A stretch of DNA of 64,000 nt from an uncultured Bacteroidales bacterium (GTDB taxonomy: Bacteria > Bacteroidota > Bacteroidia > Bacteroidales > Bacteroidaceae), in contig CADCDP010000001.1 in NCBI GenBank assembly GCA_902800305.1, positions 1-64,000 on the forward strand, in the 5' to 3' direction. Shown here piece by piece: positions 33,674 to 43,125 of the stretch. Position numbers and translations under genes: made by a program. Within the stretch, counting starts at the first letter, position 1. Each line of letters begins with the position of its first letter. Below the pieces are notes generated by a model that worked only from the letters and a program-made list of their open reading frames with translations, searched no databases and was not told where the DNA came from.

Positions 33674-34777
33674 ATGGCTTTGAAAGCAGGTATAGTCGGT
33701 CTGCCCAACGTAGGTAAATCGACACTTTTTAATTGTCTGTCGAGTGCTAAGGCTCAGGCAGCTAACTTTCCCTTTTGTACGATTGATGCACAGCTTGGAC
33801 AAGTGAGTGTGCCTGATGAACGACTGACAAAACTGGCAGAGTTGGTGCATCCAGGACGTATCGTTCCAGCAGTATGCGATATTGTGGATATTGCAGGATT
33901 GGTGAAGGGAGCCAGTCAGGGTGAAGGTTTGGGTAATCAGTTCTTGGGTAACATCCGTGAGTGTGATGCCATCATCCATGTGCTGCGCTGTTTCGACAAT
34001 GGAAATATCGTTCATGTGGATGGAAGCGTTGACCCTGTTCGTGACAAGGAAATCATCGATACGGAGTTGCAGTTGAAGGATTTGGAAACGGTTGAGATGC
34101 GTCTGAAGAAGACGGAGAAGCTGGCTAATGTAGGGCATGACAAGACAGCTAAAGTGGAGTATGGCTTGTTGCTCCGTTACAAGGAGGCTTTGGAGAAAGG
34201 ACTTTCAGCTCGTACTGTAGAACCCGAAAACGATGAAGAGGTGCTGGCTGCTAAAAATATGTTCCTGCTCACTACGAAGCCTGTGCTTTATGTCTGCAAT
34301 GTGGATGATGCCAGTGCTAAAACAGGTAATGCTTACGTGGAGCGTGTTCGTGAAGCCATCAAGGGTGAGGATGCTCAACTCATCGTTATTAGTGCTCAAA
34401 CCGAGGCTGACATCGCTGAACTGGAAAGCTATGAGGAAAAGCAGATGTTCCTCGAAGACATGGGATTGGAGGAAAGTGGTTGTAATCGTCTCATCAAAGC
34501 CATCTATGCTTTGCTGAACCTACAGACCTTCATCACAGCAGGTGAAATGGAGGTGAAAGCTTGGACATTCCGTAGAGGTTGGAAAGCTCCCCAATGTGCA
34601 GGAGTCATCCACACCGATTTCGAGAAAGGTTTCATCCGTGCAGAGGTCATCAAGTATGAGGATTACATCAAGTATGGCAGTGAAGCCGCTGTTCGTGAAG
34701 CAGGAAAACTGGCTGTCGAAGGAAAAGACTACGTGGTGCAGGACGGCGACATCATGCACTTTAGGTTTAATGTTTAA
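33674..34777 (+). CDS. ychF: Redox-regulated ATPase YchF (Obg-like)
   Basis: A 367-residue P-loop protein of the TRAFAC class. G1 is GLPNVGKSTLFN, G3 is DIAG, the altered G4 position reads NVDD (explaining ATP over GTP preference in the family), and the C-terminus is a TGS domain (TAGEMEVKAWTFRRGWKAPQ). It binds ribosomes and is linked to stress and translation control. It lies 84 bp upstream of lgt. Confidence 0.96.
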   Translation: MALKAGIVGLPNVGKSTLFNCLSSAKAQAANFPFCTIDAQLGQVSVPDERLTKLAELVHPGRIVPAVCDIVDIAGLVKGASQGEGLGNQFLGNIRECDAIIHVLRCFDNGNIVHVDGSVDPVRDKEIIDTELQLKDLETVEMRLKKTEKLANVGHDKTAKVEYGLLLRYKEALEKGLSARTVEPENDEEVLAAKNMFLLTTKPVLYVCNVDDASAKTGNAYVERVREAIKGEDAQLIVISAQTEADIAELESYEEKQMFLEDMGLEESGCNRLIKAIYALLNLQTFITAGEMEVKAWTFRRGWKAPQCAGVIHTDFEKGFIRAEVIKYEDYIKYGSEAAVREAGKLAVEGKDYVVQDGDIMHFRFNV

Positions 34778-34783
34778 TAAAGG

Positions 34784-34850
34784 CTAGACCACCTAGAAAG
34801 TCTAGATAATCTAGGAAATCTAGACCATCTAGAAAATCTAGAAAAACTAG
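34784..34850. repeat. CTAG tract with exact 9-bp spacing upstream of lgt
   Basis: CTAG at 34784, 34793, 34802, 34811, 34820, 34829, 34838 and 34847, every interval exactly 9 bp, usually as CTAGA followed by four variable bases. It fills the ychF-lgt gap and ends 10 bp before the lgt start codon. Confidence 0.95.
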
Positions 34851-34860
34851 AGAGAAAAAA

Positions 34861-35784
34861 ATGAATAGCATCATTGCGTCAGCTCTTCCCCTTTTTGGGT
34901 CGGGGGGCTTCCTCTTCATCGATTGGCAACCCTCCATTGAGGCTTTTTCGATAGGTTCATTCAGTGTCCGCTGGTATGGCCTGTGCTGGTGTATGGGCTT
35001 TCTTGTGGCCTATCTCATTGTGCAGCGGCTTTACAAGCAACAGAAAATCGAAGACGAAAAGTTTGAGCCACTCTTCTTCTATTGCTTCCTCAGTGTGCTC
35101 ATCGGTGCAAGACTGGGTCACTGCATCTTCTATGAGCCAGGCTACTATCTCACCAGTTTCAAAGGGTTCATAGAGATGCTGATTCCCTTTCATCAACTGG
35201 CAGATGGTTCGTGGAAATACACGGGTTACGAAGGTCTTGCCTCACATGGAGGCACTATCGGACTCATCATCGGTATGGCACTCTATTGTCGTAAGACGAA
35301 AGTGAAACCTTGGGTAGTGATGGACAATGTGGCTATTGCTGTTCCTGCTATGGCAGCCCTCATCCGTTTGGGTAATTTGATGAACTCTGAGATTATCGGC
35401 AATCCCACCGATATGCCTTGGGCATTCATTTTCCACACCCACGAAGCTATGGTGGATGGTTCACTTGTTCCTCGTCATCCAGCACAACTCTACGAAGCCC
35501 TTGCCTACCTTGTTATTTTCGTTGCTGAGACGATTATTTACAGGAGGTGGTATGCAGTACAGCAGATGCCCCAAAAGTCGCCCATAGCGGCAGGAACAGG
35601 CTTTTATTTCGGTTTCTGTCTTGCCACCATCTTCATCTTCCGTTTCTTCATCGAGTTTCTCAAAAAAGAGCAGGTAGATTTTGAGCAAGATATGCCCCTC
35701 GACATGGGACAACTCCTCAGCATCCCGTTTGTGGTATTAGGAGTTTGGTGTATGTGGAATGCAAAGAAAAAGGCTGCAAGCTGA
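34861..35784 (+). CDS. lgt: Prolipoprotein diacylglyceryl transferase
   Basis: A 307-residue inner-membrane enzyme with about seven helices. It moves diacylglycerol from phosphatidylglycerol to the lipobox cysteine of prolipoproteins. Family signatures are VRWYGLCWCMGF, the YEGLASHGGTIG loop with the essential His, LGNLMNSEIIG, and RHPAQLYEA. The length is typical of Bacteroidota. The CTAG tract in place of a normal leader is unusual. Confidence 0.96.
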   Translation: MNSIIASALPLFGSGGFLFIDWQPSIEAFSIGSFSVRWYGLCWCMGFLVAYLIVQRLYKQQKIEDEKFEPLFFYCFLSVLIGARLGHCIFYEPGYYLTSFKGFIEMLIPFHQLADGSWKYTGYEGLASHGGTIGLIIGMALYCRKTKVKPWVVMDNVAIAVPAMAALIRLGNLMNSEIIGNPTDMPWAFIFHTHEAMVDGSLVPRHPAQLYEALAYLVIFVAETIIYRRWYAVQQMPQKSPIAAGTGFYFGFCLATIFIFRFFIEFLKKEQVDFEQDMPLDMGQLLSIPFVVLGVWCMWNAKKKAAS

Positions 35785-36004
35785 CTAGATATTCAGAAGG
35801 GGTAAGCACCATAAGTCATGGATAGAAAGATAAATTCATCATATTGTTGAACATGAAATCTCATGCCTATGGGATACTACGGCTGACAATGATTGATAAT
35901 CTTTTTCAGCTTTACGAAAAACTCCCGATGAGTCTTCATCGTAGAGTCATGTGGGGCAACGTCGTTGCCTATAGGGAAAGTGTTGGCAAATAGTGCCCTC
36001 GTTG

Positions 36005-36070
36005 CCTCAAATGCGGTGTGATTCAGACCGGCACCCTCGGTGTGAGTCACACCGTTTTTAGGGTGACGAG
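36005..36070. repeat. Palindromic repeat element between lgt and ompA
   Basis: Perfect core CGGTGTGAGTCACACCG at 36038-36054 (arms CGGTGTGA and TCACACCG around G), with a degenerate copy at about 36014-36031 and a flank TTTTTAGGGTGACGAG. The same core occurs twice at 57042-57082. The rest of 35785-36155 holds only a further hairpin, AGGGGAC (36087) with GTCCCCT (36110), and no gene. Confidence 0.9.
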
Positions 36071-36155
36071 CTAAGGGGACAAGAAGAGGGGACTGCATCG
36101 CTTGACACTGTCCCCTCAAAACTCTTTAGTCTCTCTTCTATGGAGAAAATAAAAC

Positions 36156-37376
36156 TTATTTACCCTCGATGATGACACAGCGGTTCTTGTCGTTCTCTGG
36201 GAATGGCTGAACGGTGTCACCGTAGGACTTGATGGTCATCTGGCTGGCAGGAACACCTTTCTCTTGGAGAGCGGCTGCCACCTTTTCGGCACGCTTCTGT
36301 GCATAGCCTACATTGAGCTTTGGATTGCCTGTGCCCTTGTCAGCATAACCATCTACGGTAATCTTCTTGTTAGGATATTTCTTGCACCAAGCAACTACTC
36401 GGTTGATGATGCTTTGGGTATCTACGTCACTCTCGCGGATGGCATAGAAAATGGTTTCTTTGATAGGCTCTTCTATCACGACAGGCTTGGGTGTCTCCAC
36501 GGGAGCAGGAGCCACTTCCTCGACTGGTGCTGGCTTCGCAGTTTCTTTCATCACGACGGGAGCTGGGGTGGGGACTGGTACTGGCTTGGTCACAGGCTTG
36601 AAACCAAACTTATAGGTGACGGAAACTTGAGCTGTCATCATCCAGTCATCGGCATCCTTGTACCTGCTGTTGAAACGGTCGTCGAGCGAATTGAAGTCCA
36701 CCTCGATGCCCGTGCTCCAATTCTTAGCGATGTTGATGTCAGCCAAGAGACCCAGTCGGAGGTTGTGGCTGAGGAGCTTGTGACGCGGTGTCTGGTGTCT
36801 GCCCCACGCATTGGAGATGTCGCCACCCACGTAGTAGTTTTGGATGATGCGCTCGAAGTCCTTGTTGTGCCAAGCATAGTTGAGACCGACACCTGCAATG
36901 AGGTAGAGGTCGAGAGGATGATGCACCTTCTCGGAGAAGATGTTGATGACATTCATCATGAAGTCAACATTGGCGTTAAGGTAATTGTACTTGTACTTCA
37001 TGGGACTTCCCAGCAACTCCCAACCGTCTTCCGCCTGGTTGAAGGCAGTCATTCCTGCATAATACTGTCCCATCATATCGAAAGCACCTTTGGCTTTCCA
37101 ACCGTTCACATGCACACGAGCTCCCATGATAGGGCTGAACATATAACCCGCTGCCACGCTAACGGTAGGCTCAAAGAGCTTCCAGCAACTCACATCTGTG
37201 AAGGTGGTTCCCATACCACCCTGCACCTGAACAAATCCATAAGGATAAGGCTTGTAACCGAGTTCTTGAGCTTCGGCACATACGCCACTTCCGCAACACT
37301 CTTCTGTTTGAGCCATTGCATTGACGCTGGACAACATCAGTGCTGCCACAGCGATAAAAGAATGAAGGATACGCAT
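36156..37376 (-). CDS. OmpA-family outer membrane protein
   Basis: A 406-residue protein with a signal peptide ending MAQ, an eight-stranded barrel-like N-terminal half, a Pro/Val/Thr-rich linker (about 255-305) and a C-terminal OmpA peptidoglycan-binding domain (TVDGYADKGTGNPKLNVGYA then QKRAEKVAAAL). It anchors the outer membrane to peptidoglycan. The barrel is clearly related to that of the divergently transcribed protein at 38552: both have GFVQxQGG, the SPxMGAR/APTLGAR motif and a HNLRLG strand. Confidence 0.9.
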   Translation of the reverse strand: MRILHSFIAVAALMLSSVNAMAQTEECCGSGVCAEAQELGYKPYPYGFVQVQGGMGTTFTDVSCWKLFEPTVSVAAGYMFSPIMGARVHVNGWKAKGAFDMMGQYYAGMTAFNQAEDGWELLGSPMKYKYNYLNANVDFMMNVINIFSEKVHHPLDLYLIAGVGLNYAWHNKDFERIIQNYYVGGDISNAWGRHQTPRHKLLSHNLRLGLLADINIAKNWSTGIEVDFNSLDDRFNSRYKDADDWMMTAQVSVTYKFGFKPVTKPVPVPTPAPVVMKETAKPAPVEEVAPAPVETPKPVVIEEPIKETIFYAIRESDVDTQSIINRVVAWCKKYPNKKITVDGYADKGTGNPKLNVGYAQKRAEKVAAALQEKGVPASQMTIKSYGDTVQPFPENDKNRCVIIEGK

Positions 37377-37409
37377 AATTTTATAAACTTTAAACTTTAC
37401 TTTCCGGTG

Positions 37410-38282
37410 TTATTTTTCTATCACCAAGTAACGGGTTAGGCTCCAGAAGGCTACCTCGTCCAGAATCGTAATGACAGAAGACTTGTTCGCCTTGTCAACA
37501 CGGATGCTGTAAGAATTGCTGGGGTGCGAAGAAAGAATCTTTGCATTCTTGCTATCCACCTGTATTTGGGTCACTTGGCGTATGTCTATCTTCTTAAAGG
37601 CACTCACATCAACATCACTGTTCATTTGAGCCTTACCCAAAAACTTCTTCGAGAGGACACCCTGCTTCTTCAGTTCCTTATTCGTTCCGACGATGTAATA
37701 AGCCTCATTCAGCATCTCCTGTGCCACAGTAATGGCTTCGTCTTGCTGCTTCACTGTGTTAGTTAAATCGGCATTCGTGACATTAAGACGACCCACTTCC
37801 TCCTTCAACTTGTTGATATCAAAGTTCTTCTGGTCGAGCTGCTCATTCAAGCTCTTGATGGTAGCATCTTTCTCAGCAATCTGCTTGTTGAGATAAGCAA
37901 GAAGCTGTTTCATCTTACTCAACTCACGTTTGTTCCCGCTCAACTCATTCTCCAGATTCTGGATGCGTTCGTGCTGCCGAGCCAACATATCCGCGTATGC
38001 CGCAAGATTCTCCCTGATGCTCTCCTTGCTGATGGTGCCCTCCTTATTGCCAGTCACCATCATCAAACTGCTGTCAGCGGCTGCAATGCTGTCAAGCCCA
38101 TCTGACACGATGTCCAAACAATCCTGATAATAACTCAAATCCTCAGCTTGCTCTTCAAGCTTGGTTGTGAGAGAATCCACCTGCATTTTCAGCGAACTCT
38201 TAGATTCTCCGTCACACGACATGAACCCAACGGCAGCCATCAACGTGGATGCCAAAGTAAGACTTAAAGTAATTTTTTTCAT
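37410..38282 (-). CDS. Coiled-coil lipoprotein
   Basis: A 290-residue protein with a lipoprotein signal (lipobox GFMSC) followed by a long coiled coil (about 30-190; KMQVDSLTTKLEEQAEDLSY, then ENELSGNKRELSKMKQLLAY) and a C-terminal globular domain (KIDIRQVTQIQVDSKNAKIL). A resemblance to Bacteroides Cbp1-type collagen-binding proteins is possible, but this is from memory. It probably sits in the periplasm, attached to the outer membrane. It is 33 bp upstream of the OmpA gene and likely in the same operon. Confidence 0.7.
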   Translation of the reverse strand: MKKITLSLTLASTLMAAVGFMSCDGESKSSLKMQVDSLTTKLEEQAEDLSYYQDCLDIVSDGLDSIAAADSSLMMVTGNKEGTISKESIRENLAAYADMLARQHERIQNLENELSGNKRELSKMKQLLAYLNKQIAEKDATIKSLNEQLDQKNFDINKLKEEVGRLNVTNADLTNTVKQQDEAITVAQEMLNEAYYIVGTNKELKKQGVLSKKFLGKAQMNSDVDVSAFKKIDIRQVTQIQVDSKNAKILSSHPSNSYSIRVDKANKSSVITILDEVAFWSLTRYLVIEK

Positions 38283-38419
38283 AGATAAGAACCTTTATAA
38301 AGTATAAAATAAATTGCGTTGGCGATACAAAGATACAGATTTTGCCCAATAACTTTAGATAAATTGAGTTATTTTTACATTTTTTTCGGAAAAAAGTGGG
38401 CAATAAAAATAAAATCGTA

Positions 38420-38427
38420 TATCTTTG
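38420..38427 (+). promoter_or_regulatory. -7 element of the barrel protein gene
   Basis: TATCTTTGC about 125 bp before the start. The leader contains a CCAAG-CTCG-CTTGG hairpin at about 38459-38472. Confidence 0.5.
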
Positions 38428-38551
38428 CAATAAAATAAGATGCAAATCGAATGCAAAGCCAAGCTCGCTTGGGCTATGCTGAGACGCAGCTCTTATTATG
38501 TAAAAGATGTTACAAAAAGACTAAACATTCCTAACCTTAATCCATCAAAAT

Positions 38552-40423
38552 ATGAATAAAATTAAAACTTATACATTGGGAGCACTCTTTTGTTCGCTGC
38601 CAATCGTCATGAACGGACAGGAGATTTCCGACAATGCGAGTTTCCATTCGCATGGCTTCGTTCAATTGCAAGGAGGCTTGCATTTGCCGTTTAGTCCTGG
38701 CAAACGTACAGACCTGATTCAACCCAACTTTGGTGTGGGCGTCGGTGCATGGTTCGCTCCGACACTTGGAGCGCGTATCAATGCTGAAGGCTTAAAGTCT
38801 AAAGTATTATACAACAATCGATACCAGTCGTTCAACTACATCACCATTGGAGTGGATGCCATGTTCAACCTATCGCCCCTTTTTGTCAGCAATAATAACC
38901 CGAGGGGTAACCTCTATGTGCTGGGTGGTCTTGGATTGACACGACGTGGCAATCTGGACTTTACCGAATATTATTACTATGATGAGCCTTATTGGGATGA
39001 ACCTTATTGGGATGAGCCCAATCACCAAGACCATCACCCTGACGAAGAATATTATAGAGAGGGGGTTTCGAAGACTCATTTTGATCACAAACTCATGCAC
39101 AATCTCCGATTGGGCATAGGATTTGAATACAAAATCGCCAAGCCATTAAGCGTATCGCTGGAGTATCGCCTCAACAACACTTCAGACGAATTCAATGGCC
39201 GATTGAATAACAAAAACGATTGGAATTCGTCCTTGCTTCTGGGTGTGTCCTATAACTTCTATTATTCGAAAACTCCGTATTACACCCCAGAGTCATCATC
39301 CATCAGACCTTTGTCGCTCTTTGAACAAATGCAACAAAGCGTGAAAGCACGTATGAACACGTGGATGAAGCGTTTGAAGGGTGAAAGCAAGGAAGACTAT
39401 CTCACTCGCACCACAGAAGAAGCGATGGAAGCACAACGCTTGCAATTCACGAGGGACGTGTCCACCGAAATGGCAGGCAACCGAATCAACACCAATGCCA
39501 ATTCCTTAACGTATAATTTGGGTTCCGAAACGTTGGGTGTCGGTTTCACCGATATGCCTTCCATCGCCTTAAAGGTTCCTCGTTCTGATGTCAAGAGCTT
39601 CAAAAACGCCAAAGACCTTCAGTTCAGCAATACTGTTTACAATCTGAATCCTGACGACAAATTTGAGGTGCTCTACACGGACGTCATTAACCCCGCTACA
39701 GGCAAAAAATACACGTATATCAAGGAACGGGATGCTCAGTTCGTTTCGGCTGATGGATATGTCCCCCTCGAAGCCGCACAGCAAGACATACTCAACAACG
39801 AACGCTTGCAGCAAATTAAGGCTGGAGTCATTACCAGCATGAAGCAGGAAACTCAGGACTACACGTTGGACAACACCGTCATCAACGTAACGACAGCATT
39901 GATTCCAACAGCCAAGGGAGCCGATTATAAGATTACTTATACTTATAATGTGAAAGAAGGCTTTAGTGCCAAGGACGATTTCGCTCCAGGCAGATACGAA
40001 GCAGACAAGAATCCAGCTTCAAAGGCCATGCTCCAAATCATCAACCAGTCATTGAAAGACGAGCAATTTGCCAAGTACATCAACAAGGACAAGACCCTCA
40101 ACATCAGTTATACTGGTTCTGCCGATGCTAAACCTATCCATGGAAAGATTCCTTACAATGGCAGATATGGCAACATCAAGGATCAAGAAGTCAAGATAAA
40201 CGGCCAAAAACAACTGATGACCATCACGCCAGCCACAGGCATCACCTCCAACGAGCAACTGTCATTGGTTCGTGCCATTGGTGTGAAGGACTACATCAAG
40301 AAAAACATCACTTCGCTCCAAGACATGAAGGTGACTGAAGATTTCAACGTGGAGGTTTCATCCAACGAGGGTTCTCAGTTCCGCCGCGTAGCTGTCGATT
40401 TACTCTTCCATGATGTTTATTAA
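38552..40423 (+). CDS. Outer membrane barrel protein with linker and OmpA-like tail
   Basis: 623 residues with a signal peptide (ending MNGQ). Residues about 25-235 are a beta-barrel related to the OmpA protein at 36156. A (DEPYW) repeat (DEPYWDEPYWDEP, about 143-155; three 15-bp DNA copies) lies in a loop. Residues about 268-430 form a domain also present in the adjacent caspase-like protein: both have W-x3-G-x6-Y-x2-R and KVP...FK...P-x2-G-x2-Y motifs. The C-terminus (LNISYTGSADAKPI, NEQLSLVRAIGVKDYI, SQFRRVAVDL) resembles an OmpA-like domain. Likely spans outer membrane and periplasm. Confidence 0.7.
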   Translation: MNKIKTYTLGALFCSLPIVMNGQEISDNASFHSHGFVQLQGGLHLPFSPGKRTDLIQPNFGVGVGAWFAPTLGARINAEGLKSKVLYNNRYQSFNYITIGVDAMFNLSPLFVSNNNPRGNLYVLGGLGLTRRGNLDFTEYYYYDEPYWDEPYWDEPNHQDHHPDEEYYREGVSKTHFDHKLMHNLRLGIGFEYKIAKPLSVSLEYRLNNTSDEFNGRLNNKNDWNSSLLLGVSYNFYYSKTPYYTPESSSIRPLSLFEQMQQSVKARMNTWMKRLKGESKEDYLTRTTEEAMEAQRLQFTRDVSTEMAGNRINTNANSLTYNLGSETLGVGFTDMPSIALKVPRSDVKSFKNAKDLQFSNTVYNLNPDDKFEVLYTDVINPATGKKYTYIKERDAQFVSADGYVPLEAAQQDILNNERLQQIKAGVITSMKQETQDYTLDNTVINVTTALIPTAKGADYKITYTYNVKEGFSAKDDFAPGRYEADKNPASKAMLQIINQSLKDEQFAKYINKDKTLNISYTGSADAKPIHGKIPYNGRYGNIKDQEVKINGQKQLMTITPATGITSNEQLSLVRAIGVKDYIKKNITSLQDMKVTEDFNVEVSSNEGSQFRRVAVDLLFHDVY

Positions 40424-40442
40424 AACAATATAATAAAAAAGG

Positions 40443-40478
40443 GAAGCGTGAAGTGACCAAAAAGTTTCTTCACGCTTC
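40443..40478. terminator. Perfect 11-bp hairpin between barrel and caspase genes
   Basis: GAAGCGTGAAG (40443-40453) pairs with CTTCACGCTTC (40468-40478). The adjacent T-run (TTTTTT) is on the minus strand, so it would terminate antisense transcription; on the plus strand it could be a processing or partial-stop site. Confidence 0.6.
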
Positions 40479-40505
40479 TCACACTTTACATAACAAGACC
40501 AATAT

Positions 40506-43028
40506 ATGAAGCACATTCTTCTGACTTTCGGACTATTCCTCCTAACTACACTCTCTTTTGCGCAAGACAACGTTGCTTCCAGCACAGAAGAGGGAGCGTT
40601 GAATTACGACTCGCTGTTTACCGCAGCCGAGAATGCCTACGCTAAGTATTTCACGTTGAAAGCGAATCCTGCAGCCACCCGAAATGAACTGTATGACACA
40701 CTGCTCTGTTGCTGCACAGACTATATGAAATGTGTGGAGAAATTGGATAAGGCTCAACAAAATGGGCTGAAAGATAAGTTTAGGAAACTCCGTCCCGAAC
40801 TGGAAGAAGCTGGAGTATATTACAACGGTGTTGGCAACAACCCCAAAGCCTACAAATACTTAAAATATTATCTCGACATCCCTCGGATGCCTCTCTTCGA
40901 TGGTGAACAGTTTCCACGCAATGACAATTATGCCGCCTACGTCTTTAATGTAGCCGCCGAATCGCACAATGTACGCGACTACGAAAGTGCTGTGTCATAC
41001 CTTCAAGAATACATAGAACTTGGGGCAAAACATCATCAGCAAACAGCCTACAAGTTTTTAGCAAAAGACCTTGATGTGCTTGACCGTCTTGACGAAGAGG
41101 AACACGTGCTGGAAGAGGGCATTATGAACTATTCTAACGACATCGATATGCTGAAGCAAGCTATTGCGCTCCACTACCGACGCAACAACAACGAGAAGGC
41201 CATGAACTTGCTACAAAAGGCTTTATCGCTGGCACCCAACGACACAAGCCTCAAGTTACATCAGGCTTTCATTGACGACAGAAATGGTAAATTTGCTGAA
41301 GCGTTGCCTGTCTATCGTGCATTCTATGAACAACATCCAGAAGATACAAATCTCAAGAAACAACTCGCATTTTGCTACTACAACTTGGCTGGTTCTCTCA
41401 TCAATCAGAGCAACACAGCAAGTGATGCCGAGCAATTCAAAGCCCTACGCAATAGTGCCACTGAAAACTTCAATCAAGCCATTATCCTCTTGGAGGAACT
41501 CAATCGTAGTCAAACAGATGACCAGCGCATCCCATACGCCCTTTCTGATGCTTACACCCAAGTAGGACGTACTGATGATGCTACACTCGTTAAACAACAA
41601 GCAGAGCAAAGCATGGTGGATTTGGCTTCTAACGCCAACAAAAAAGAAAAGATGCCAAATTTCAACGACTGGTACAAGCCGAAATTGGAAGAAGTGTTAG
41701 CCAAGTGGGAAATTCGTGGTGAGTTTGAACCTGCTGAAAAGTACGTAAAGCGCGTCAACCCAGAAACTCGAAAGGAACTGATTGCCAAGACACGCACCAG
41801 TCTTGAAGCTGAATACATTCAAGAGTACAGCGACCTATACAATCTACAAGACTTGACCATCAAGCCTTACGACCCCGACCACGAAACCTATCGCATCCAG
41901 ACTCGTCAGGGTGACATCTATATTAAGGTGCCTATAGCCAATAACGAAGCACAGAAATTCAAAGAGAGTTGGAACGGTGTGAAAGTCACTTCTCCACAGT
42001 TCAAGGTGGATAAGTCAGGTAAATTGCTGCTGGAAACAGCTACGTTCGTCACGCCTTACGGAGGTTCCTACCTATACGATGTGAACGTTCCGCTTGAATA
42101 CGGGAAAATCAAGATTAGCCGACCAGAATGGAACGATGACGATCTGCTGGCAGATGTTGTGGATAACCAAAAACCAGAACAACAAATCGCTCAAAATGCA
42201 GAGAAAAAAGAGCAAGTTGATGAACCTATCAATGTGGGCGCATCTACTGTCGATATTAACATTCCAGACAATAAGAAAGGAACGAATACAAAGACATTCG
42301 CACTCATTCTGTCTAATGAGAACTACAAGAATGTGGAGAAGGTTCCTTTTGCCCTCAATGATGGAAAATCTTTTATGCGCTATTGTACGAGGGTATTGGG
42401 TATCCCAGAAGAAAACATCGTTTCTTCCTTCAACGCTACAGGCAACGAGATGATTGATGCTATCGACCGCATTAAGGACATGGAAAGCATTTATGAGGGC
42501 ATGAAGCTTTTGGTGTATTATTCTGGACATGGTCTTCCCGATCCCAGCACAGGAGAAGCTTATTTGATGCCTGTCGATGCCTCTCCACGAAACATCCAGA
42601 CGGGGTATAAGCTGTCCAAGTTCTACAAAGAACTAACGGCCAACAACCCTGGTTCTGTCACCGTTTTCCTTGACGCTTGTTTTAGTGGAGCCAAGAAAGA
42701 CGGACAAATCATGGATGTCAGCGCACGTGGTGTGGTCATCAAAGCACGTGAAGAGATGCCCCAAAGCAATATGGTGGTATTCAGCGCCTGCACAGGCAGC
42801 GAAACCGCTTATCCCTATCCCAACCAGAAGCATGGACTTTTCACCTATTTCCTCTTGAAGAAACTCCAAGAAGATAAGGGAAAGACCTCCTATAAAAAAC
42901 TGGCAGAATACATCGCCACGAATGTGAAACAAAACAGTTTCCGACTGAATGGCAAATTGCAGACCCCTACGACCCAAAGTTCTCTCTCTACTGATGTATG
43001 GGGCGAATGGCGACTGGATAAGGAATAA
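40506..43028 (+). CDS. Exported TPR-caspase (C14) protein
   Basis: An 840-residue protein with a signal peptide (MKHILLTFGLFLLTTLSFAQ). TPR-like helical repeats occupy about 40-390 and a domain shared with the barrel protein at 38552 about 395-570. Residues about 590-840 are a caspase fold: KTFALILSNENYKNVEKVPF, catalytic His675 in YYSGHG and Cys725 in LDACFSG, then VVFSACTGSETAY. Both catalytic residues are intact. Bacterial C14 proteases cut after basic or acidic residues and many act in cell-death or signalling systems; here the signal peptide places it in the periplasm or outside. Its target is unknown. Confidence 0.85.
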   Translation: MKHILLTFGLFLLTTLSFAQDNVASSTEEGALNYDSLFTAAENAYAKYFTLKANPAATRNELYDTLLCCCTDYMKCVEKLDKAQQNGLKDKFRKLRPELEEAGVYYNGVGNNPKAYKYLKYYLDIPRMPLFDGEQFPRNDNYAAYVFNVAAESHNVRDYESAVSYLQEYIELGAKHHQQTAYKFLAKDLDVLDRLDEEEHVLEEGIMNYSNDIDMLKQAIALHYRRNNNEKAMNLLQKALSLAPNDTSLKLHQAFIDDRNGKFAEALPVYRAFYEQHPEDTNLKKQLAFCYYNLAGSLINQSNTASDAEQFKALRNSATENFNQAIILLEELNRSQTDDQRIPYALSDAYTQVGRTDDATLVKQQAEQSMVDLASNANKKEKMPNFNDWYKPKLEEVLAKWEIRGEFEPAEKYVKRVNPETRKELIAKTRTSLEAEYIQEYSDLYNLQDLTIKPYDPDHETYRIQTRQGDIYIKVPIANNEAQKFKESWNGVKVTSPQFKVDKSGKLLLETATFVTPYGGSYLYDVNVPLEYGKIKISRPEWNDDDLLADVVDNQKPEQQIAQNAEKKEQVDEPINVGASTVDINIPDNKKGTNTKTFALILSNENYKNVEKVPFALNDGKSFMRYCTRVLGIPEENIVSSFNATGNEMIDAIDRIKDMESIYEGMKLLVYYSGHGLPDPSTGEAYLMPVDASPRNIQTGYKLSKFYKELTANNPGSVTVFLDACFSGAKKDGQIMDVSARGVVIKAREEMPQSNMVVFSACTGSETAYPYPNQKHGLFTYFLLKKLQEDKGKTSYKKLAEYIATNVKQNSFRLNGKLQTPTTQSSLSTDVWGEWRLDKE

Positions 43029-43101
43029 CCATCAGCGAGAGGAAAAAATGAAAATTAAGTTAATAAACTGTAAATGAGCAACACGGAATCGAGAAAAGTT
43101 G

Positions 43102-43109
43102 TATCTTTG
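43102..43109 (+). promoter_or_regulatory. -7 element of the GNAT-parE operon
   Basis: TATCTTTGC ends 17 bp before the start codon, so the leader would be only about ten bases. Confidence 0.6.
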
Positions 43110-43125
43110 CCGAAAATTAGTATAA

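Noticed and set aside
35877..36119. 80-residue minus-strand ORF between lgt and ompA
   Set aside because: Overlaps the palindromic repeat element and has no coding signature.
36264..37439. 391-residue plus-strand ORF opposite the OmpA gene
   Set aside because: Antisense shadow of a recognisable OmpA protein; His/Cys-rich composition of a mirror frame.
42094..42453. 119-residue overlapping ORF inside the caspase gene
   Set aside because: Out-of-frame shadow with no start context.
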